NCBI GenBank assembly: GCA_034659855.1 | Contig: JAYEIA010000213.1 | Location: 1-27,860, forward strand | Reading direction: 5' to 3' | Source of the DNA: JAYEIA01 sp034659855 | Lineage (GTDB): Bacteria; Bacteroidota; Bacteroidia; Bacteroidales; JAADGE01 | Length of the DNA stretch: 27,860 nucleotides | Part shown: piece after piece, positions 23,790 through 27,860 of the stretch | Position numbering within the stretch: position 1 is the first letter of the stretch | How the letters are laid out: the number at the start of each line of letters is the position of its first letter | The notes under the pieces: generated by a model | The model's input: only the letters and a program-made list of their open reading frames with translations | What the model was told of the DNA's origin: nothing | Databases searched by the model: none | Made by a program: the position numbers and the translations under genes

Positions 23790-23956
23790 TTAGTGTCTGA
23801 ACGGAAATACCCAAAATTAGAAATGTTTTTTTTTGCGATATTTTTATTTTTTTTAATTCGCTGATACAGTGGCATCACCAAATTTAAAAAAATAAAAATC
23901 TCATCAAAAAAAACTCATTTCGTAAAATTCGTCTATTTCCGTTCAGACACTAATTA
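23787..23956. mobile_element. 170-bp MITE-like palindrome between kinase and regulator genes
   Basis: Perfect 23-bp terminal inverted repeats (23787-23809 and 23934-23956; outer end TAATTAGTGTCTGAACGG) bound an interior that is itself palindromic almost to the centre (near 23871). The element can therefore fold into one long hairpin, and it encodes nothing. The outermost TAATTA is self-complementary, so it may be part of the inverted repeat or a 6-bp target duplication. The parent transposon is not in the window. The rest of the 325-bp gap (23957-24114) shows no further feature. Alternative: a native long terminator hairpin, less likely at this size. Confidence 0.75.
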
Positions 23957-24114
23957 GTGTTGTTTAAGACAGAAAAGTAAATATGTTTATCTGTTTAGCT
24001 CCCCGGACCTTTCAATTGCACTCTCTATGTATGGGTGAAATGATTGATTTTCCGATGGATAGGAAGAGTTTGGGGAAATAAACGAATAAGCAGAAAAATA
24101 AAAGCTGATACATT

Positions 24115-24840
24115 ATGAATACAAGATGTTTAATTGTAGACGATGAGCCCTTGGCACGAAAAGTGATAAAATCACATTTAAAAGATTTCTCGGAAATAGA
24201 AATAGTCGGAGAATGCGAAAATGCATTACAGGCCACTGAACTTTTGCGAAAGGAAACTATTGATTTAATATTTTTGGATATTGAAATGCCCAAAATTACA
24301 GGCTTCGATTTTTTGAAGTCCGTTAAAAACCCACCCAAAATTATTGTGGTTACAGCCTATCGAAATTATGCTTTAAAAAGTTATGAATATGATGTGGTGG
24401 ATTATTTATTGAAACCGGTTTCTTTCGAACGCTTTTATAAGGCTGTAAACAAGTATTTTAAACAATCGGAGCAAACCGGGCTTGAGGTCATGACCGAAGA
24501 AAAATCTTCAGACTCCAATACATTTATATACTTGAATGAAGACAAGACGATTTATAAATTATTTTTAAAAGATATTCTGTATATCGAAAGTTATCGAGAA
24601 TACATCAAAGTGCATACCGAGGAGAAATCAGTCCTTACCAAAATGTCTATCTCAAAAATTGAGGAACAATTGCGTGAATATGATTTTATTCGCATACATA
24701 AATCCTTCGTTGCATCGGTTTCTAAAGTGAATGCATTCAATGCACGCACGATATTTATTGCCGACCAAGAGTTGCCCATCGGCAGAACCTACAAAAATGA
24801 GGTAATGAAAACCTTGAAGTTTGATGAAGATTTGTTGTAA
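24115..24840 (+). CDS. LytTR-family DNA-binding response regulator
   Basis: The 241-residue protein has a receiver domain (about 3-118): Asp9/Asp10, phospho-acceptor Asp55 in 'LIFLDIEMP', Thr80 and Lys100 in 'LLKPVSF'. A LytTR DNA-binding domain follows (about 137-238): 'IYLNEDKTIYKLFLKDILYIESYREYIKV', 'FIRIHKSFVAS', 'LPIGRTYKNEV'. LytTR regulators bind direct repeats upstream of envelope, adhesion or transport genes as dimers. It follows the LytS-type kinase and is the expected partner; the 325-bp gap between them is unusually long for such a pair, and 170 bp of it is the palindromic element. Its targets are unknown; the repeat blocks flanking the pair are candidates to test. Confidence 0.94.
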   Translation: MNTRCLIVDDEPLARKVIKSHLKDFSEIEIVGECENALQATELLRKETIDLIFLDIEMPKITGFDFLKSVKNPPKIIVVTAYRNYALKSYEYDVVDYLLKPVSFERFYKAVNKYFKQSEQTGLEVMTEEKSSDSNTFIYLNEDKTIYKLFLKDILYIESYREYIKVHTEEKSVLTKMSISKIEEQLREYDFIRIHKSFVASVSKVNAFNARTIFIADQELPIGRTYKNEVMKTLKFDEDLL

Positions 24841-24895
24841 TTTTGTGGCTGAACAAGTTATGAGTTCAGTTTAAAAAGTTATAAAGTTGAAAGTT

Positions 24896-24996
24896 TATAA
24901 TAAACGTCTTATCTAAATGCTGTAATCTTAAATCCGTCAGACCGCTCAAAGCGGTCAGGCGGGTATAAACAGCAAAAACTTATGGCGTTTATTATA
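24896..24996. mobile_element. ~100-bp palindromic element inserted in repeat copy B
   Basis: Outer arms TATAATAAACG / CGTTTATTATA (24896-24906, 24986-24996), inner arms TGCTGT / ACAGCA (24918-24923, 24969-24974), and a central GC-rich hairpin (24934-24962; 13-bp arms with two mismatches, core GACCGCTCAAAGCGGTC) form one nested imperfect palindrome. It is probably a MITE or REP-like element. Confidence 0.65.
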
Positions 24997-25075
24997 TAAA
25001 GTTAAAGTGTTAAAAATAAGAGTTTTAAGTTAATTGCAGAATAATTTATAAAGCCCTAATAATTAAGCACATAAC

Positions 25076-25104
25076 TTGTTTTACTGAAATAAAACATACT
25101 TTTT
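25076..25104 (+). promoter_or_regulatory. Promoter-like pair inside repeat copy B, upstream of pullulanase
   Basis: TTG (25076-25078), 18 bp, TACTTTTT (25097-25104). The pullulanase ATG follows 31 bp later, a sensible leader length. The element pair is conserved with copy A. Confidence 0.4.
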
Positions 25105-25135
25105 AGACCGGACTCAATTATAATAGAGTCTTTAC

Positions 25136-27860
25136 ATGAAAACAATTTATTCAGCCCAAAATATAAGCGCTTACGATTTTTTCGGAACAGCCGACATTAA
25201 AGGTGTTGAGCGAGCCGTACAAACCGCCGAAAACAAAATCACCATTTTAATTAATGAGGACTGTTCGCCGGATACAATAAACCTATTTAAGATTACCTAC
25301 AATCACAGTCCGAGTTCCCCTTTTCTAAAAGAAAAACTGTCGGGATTTGCCGTTGAGCAAAAAGGAAATAAAATTGAGCTTATCGGAGAATTTAATTTAT
25401 TGCATAATTATGCCGTAGAAATAAACGGTGATGAATTGCCGGTAATCCTTGATCCCAAACCCGGAGGTATTTTGGATACAGTTTTTAATATCCCGGAAGA
25501 TACCGTTTTAGGTGCTCAACTATCTGACGGGCAAGTGGAGTTCAATGTTTGGTCGCCGCCGGCAGTAAAAATTAAGTTAATTCTTTATGAATCGGATGCT
25601 GAAACTGTCCTGTCGGAAAAATATCGGCTGAAAAAGAAAAAGAACGGCTTGCATACGATTCTTATCGATACCGAAGATTTGGGGCATTATAATTTGGACG
25701 GCTGCTTTTATCAGTATGAAGTGTATGCTTACGGACGAATTACCCGAGCCATAGACCCCTATTCTAAATCCATGGCTCCCTACAATGTTTCGGAAGATGC
25801 TGTGGGCAAAAGTGCTTTGATTAAGTTGCCTGAAATGAACGAGGCCACGCCCTTCAAAAATTCTGACATTATGCAAGACCCTTCGGATGTGGTGGCTTAT
25901 GAAATGCATGTTCGTGATTTCTCTTCCGAACTCGGATTTACCGATAAGGATATCTCCGGGACATTCTCTGCATTGGGGCAGGCGTCCGATTATTTTGCCG
26001 ACTTGGGAATTACTCATCTGCAATTGATGCCTGTGCACAAAAGCCAAACCCAAACCGATATGGACAGGCGCTATTCCGATTATGAAAACGGAATTAAAAA
26101 TTACAATTGGGGGTATGACCCGTTAAATTTCTTTACATTAGAGGGGCGATATGCGGTAAACCCGGAAAATCCCGAAAGCAGAATAAAAGAATTTCAAGAA
26201 ATGAGCAAGACCCTGCATTCAAAAGGAATCGGGTTGATTTTGGATGTGGTTTTTAATCATATGTATTCAGCCAATACTTTTGAGAATATTGCACCGGGTT
26301 GTTATTATCGGTTTACCGATGATTACAAAATATCGGTACACACCGGAGCCGGACCGTCCTTGGAGAGCCGACACCGGGTTGTCCGAAAAATGATTATTGA
26401 TGCACTTATTTACAATGTCAAGTATTTGGGAGCCGACGGCTTTCGCTTTGATTTAATGGAGTTTACCGACAAAGAAACCCTTCGGCAAATCAGAGAAAAA
26501 GTCGGAAAGGCTTACAATCCCGAAAATGCCGATGACTTGTTATTATGGGGAGAAGCCTGGGAATTTAAAGATATCAATCATACCGAATCTTTCACCAAAA
26601 CATATCACTCCAAAGGGCTGAATATTAGCATGTTCAATGATGTTATGCGAGACTCTGCTTTAGGCAAAGACACCGAGGGCGGGTTTTTGCACGGGCAGCC
26701 GGGGCGGAGCGAATCATTGGCCGCAGCTATATCCGGCGGCCTACGAAGTTACGACTCGGATAATTTTTTGTTTACTCCTTGTAAGTTTTCGCTGCCTTAT
26801 AACTTGTTTGTTGAGAATCCGCACGAATGCCTTAATTTTTTAAGTATCCATGATGGATTGACCTTGTGGGATAAAATAAATTTAACAGTCCCGGATGACT
26901 TCGGAAACAAGCGATTACGATTGGCCAAGCAAGCATTACTGTTACTACTGACTTCTCAGGGGCGAGTGATATTAAACGGCGGGGATGAAATTCTGCGTTC
27001 AAAGCCTGTTTCGGGGAAAGCAACAAATAGCCCGAGAGTGCTGACAACATCCTCTGTTGATGAAGAAGACGGGATTTCCTATTTTCATGAAAATTCATAT
27101 AACTCTCCGGATAGTGTAAACAGGATGCGGTGGAGCCGTTTGAACAATGAGTTTTCAGAACATGCCTTGTCTTTACTCAATTATGTAAAAGGGCTTATTG
27201 CCCTCAGGCGTGCCGTACCGGCATTTCGTTATCCGACTGCTGATGCTGTTAACACGGGCTTGAAGTTTATTGAGAACCGGAATGAAAACAACAGACCTAA
27301 ACGAAAACTTCTGTTCAGTTCATTTAAAAGCCATAAGCTGAAGAGATTGAGTTTTAAGTTTGTGAACGGTCCCAGCAATGATATTCTTTTCTTGACAGGG
27401 GAGATATACAAGAACGAAGCCAACCCGGCCGGTCATCCTGTTGCGGTTAAATTTGATCGAAACGGAACGGCTGTTGTTAAATTTTCTCGTAAGGAAATTG
27501 AAAATTTTGATATCAGCAAATGGAGTAATGAGAGTTCGCTTGATATAAAATTGGTGCGAACGCCGGGAGTGTGGGATACACCCACGGCATACTATTCCGG
27601 TAACGGCAGCAATTCCCTTTGTGCCTCTGCTGTTGATGAGGACTTTACGATTACTGTTGATTTGGCTGAAAAAGATTATTCTTCTCCGCAGCCGGACTAT
27701 GACTATGAAAAAGAATATCTTGCCTACAGCATGAAAAATCACGATCCCAAGTCTGACTCTACGATTAGCTCTGTTAGGCAGTGGTTTGTTATTCATAATA
27801 TATCGGCGGAAGAATTGAATTTTAAGCATGCGGCATTTTCCAAGATGTCCGATATAAAAG
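25136..27860 (+). CDS. pulA: Type I pullulanase / glycogen-debranching GH13 enzyme (3' end outside window)
   Basis: The frame is open from ATG 25136 to the window end (908 codons). There is no signal peptide, so it is probably cytoplasmic and cleaves alpha-1,6 branches in glycogen or imported maltodextrin. An N-terminal domain (1-135) is followed by a CBM48-like domain (about 136-235; 'FNVWSPPAVKIKLILYE'). The GH13 barrel has the pullulanase signature YNWGYDP (323-329), 'DVVFNH' (370-375), nucleophile Asp439 in 'DGFRFD', acid/base Glu473 in 'WGEAWE' and 'IHDG' with His572/Asp573. After 'LKFI' (712) about 140 extra residues (713-853) precede the usual C-terminal sheet ('EYLAYSMKNH', 'WFVIHN'). 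This makes it longer than common type I pullulanases (about 650-720). The catalytic set is complete, so the enzyme is likely active. Confidence 0.93.
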   Translation, partial: MKTIYSAQNISAYDFFGTADIKGVERAVQTAENKITILINEDCSPDTINLFKITYNHSPSSPFLKEKLSGFAVEQKGNKIELIGEFNLLHNYAVEINGDELPVILDPKPGGILDTVFNIPEDTVLGAQLSDGQVEFNVWSPPAVKIKLILYESDAETVLSEKYRLKKKKNGLHTILIDTEDLGHYNLDGCFYQYEVYAYGRITRAIDPYSKSMAPYNVSEDAVGKSALIKLPEMNEATPFKNSDIMQDPSDVVAYEMHVRDFSSELGFTDKDISGTFSALGQASDYFADLGITHLQLMPVHKSQTQTDMDRRYSDYENGIKNYNWGYDPLNFFTLEGRYAVNPENPESRIKEFQEMSKTLHSKGIGLILDVVFNHMYSANTFENIAPGCYYRFTDDYKISVHTGAGPSLESRHRVVRKMIIDALIYNVKYLGADGFRFDLMEFTDKETLRQIREKVGKAYNPENADDLLLWGEAWEFKDINHTESFTKTYHSKGLNISMFNDVMRDSALGKDTEGGFLHGQPGRSESLAAAISGGLRSYDSDNFLFTPCKFSLPYNLFVENPHECLNFLSIHDGLTLWDKINLTVPDDFGNKRLRLAKQALLLLLTSQGRVILNGGDEILRSKPVSGKATNSPRVLTTSSVDEEDGISYFHENSYNSPDSVNRMRWSRLNNEFSEHALSLLNYVKGLIALRRAVPAFRYPTADAVNTGLKFIENRNENNRPKRKLLFSSFKSHKLKRLSFKFVNGPSNDILFLTGEIYKNEANPAGHPVAVKFDRNGTAVVKFSRKEIENFDISKWSNESSLDIKLVRTPGVWDTPTAYYSGNGSNSLCASAVDEDFTITVDLAEKDYSSPQPDYDYEKEYLAYSMKNHDPKSDSTISSVRQWFVIHNISAEELNFKHAAFSKMSDIK

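Larger units (their letters stand above)
24862..25116. repeat. Dispersed intergenic block, copy B (interrupted)
   Basis: The left part (24862-24895, starting GAGTTCAGTTTAAAAAGTTA) and the right part (24996-25116, ending TTTTTAGACCGGACTCA) together match copy A at 22368-22507. A ~100-bp palindrome lies between them. 'ATAAAGTT' is present on both sides of it, as expected for an insertion that duplicated its target. Confidence 0.75.

Noticed and set aside
24031..24081. 16-codon open frame between the MITE-like element and the LytTR gene
   Set aside because: Too short, no ribosome-binding signal or conservation evidence.
25577..27829. Several long minus-strand open frames (25577-26053, 26832-27098, 27229-27423, 27320-27829)
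   Set aside because: They lie antisense to the pullulanase frame, which has complete GH13 motifs throughout; they show no recognisable family sequence.

Overview
The window looks like chromosome of an AT-rich member of the Bacteroidota, probably a Bacteroidales/Marinilabiliales-type organism. The grounds are: many TonB proteins with the N-terminal 'LE..K..FF..G' signature of that phylum, a CarboxypepD_reg/outer-membrane beta-barrel receptor, a DUF5916 protein, a BlaI/M56 pair, a LytS/LytTR pair, promoter-like TAnnTTTG boxes in place of sigma70 -10 boxes, and weak Shine-Dalgarno sites. There is no phage or integron. Genes sit in short operons on both strands.

Layout. 1-448: 3' end of a SpoIIE/PP2C-type phosphatase. 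608-3900 (minus): a UbiD-family decarboxylase and the ribosome-associated GTPase HflX. 3929-8944 (minus): a run that reads, in transcription order, BlaI-type repressor, M56 (BlaR1-type) membrane metallopeptidase, then four consecutive TonB C-terminal-domain proteins. It starts at a good promoter and operator-like palindrome (8973-9017) and ends at a strong hairpin (3929-3949). The M56 protein carries a C-terminal domain resembling a catalytically dead M23 (LytM) peptidase. 9123-9196: tRNA-Ala(GGC), divergent from that operon. 9425-12647: a 7-TM protein with a CREST/PAQR-like histidine pattern, 6-phosphofructokinase, and a MalY/PatB-type C-S lyase. 12911-17021: a REC-PAS-PAS regulator without an output domain, a membrane-anchored CocE-type hydrolase and a small 4-TM protein. 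17186-22352 (minus): a DUF5916 outer-membrane protein and a TonB-dependent-receptor-like protein, 31 bp apart. 22704-24840: LytS-type histidine kinase and LytTR response regulator, separated by a 170-bp MITE-like palindrome. 25136-end: a long type I pullulanase cut by the window edge; it was found by reading the frame directly.

Non-coding structure is unusually rich. It includes a 133-bp palindrome at 12676-12808, an inverted repeat at 17116-17175, the MITE-like element at 23787-23956, a duplicated ~120-140-bp intergenic block (22368-22507 and 24862-25116) whose second copy is interrupted by a ~100-bp palindrome, and a 28-bp direct repeat at the 3' end of pfkA.

The best candidate for an under-described system is the blaI-M56-(TonB)x4 cluster. 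My inference is an envelope-stress sensor whose membrane protease controls a repressor of a bank of TonB-like proteins, possibly sensing peptidoglycan or a periplasmic partner through the dead M23-like domain. All functional calls rest on motif recognition by eye; no database search was run.
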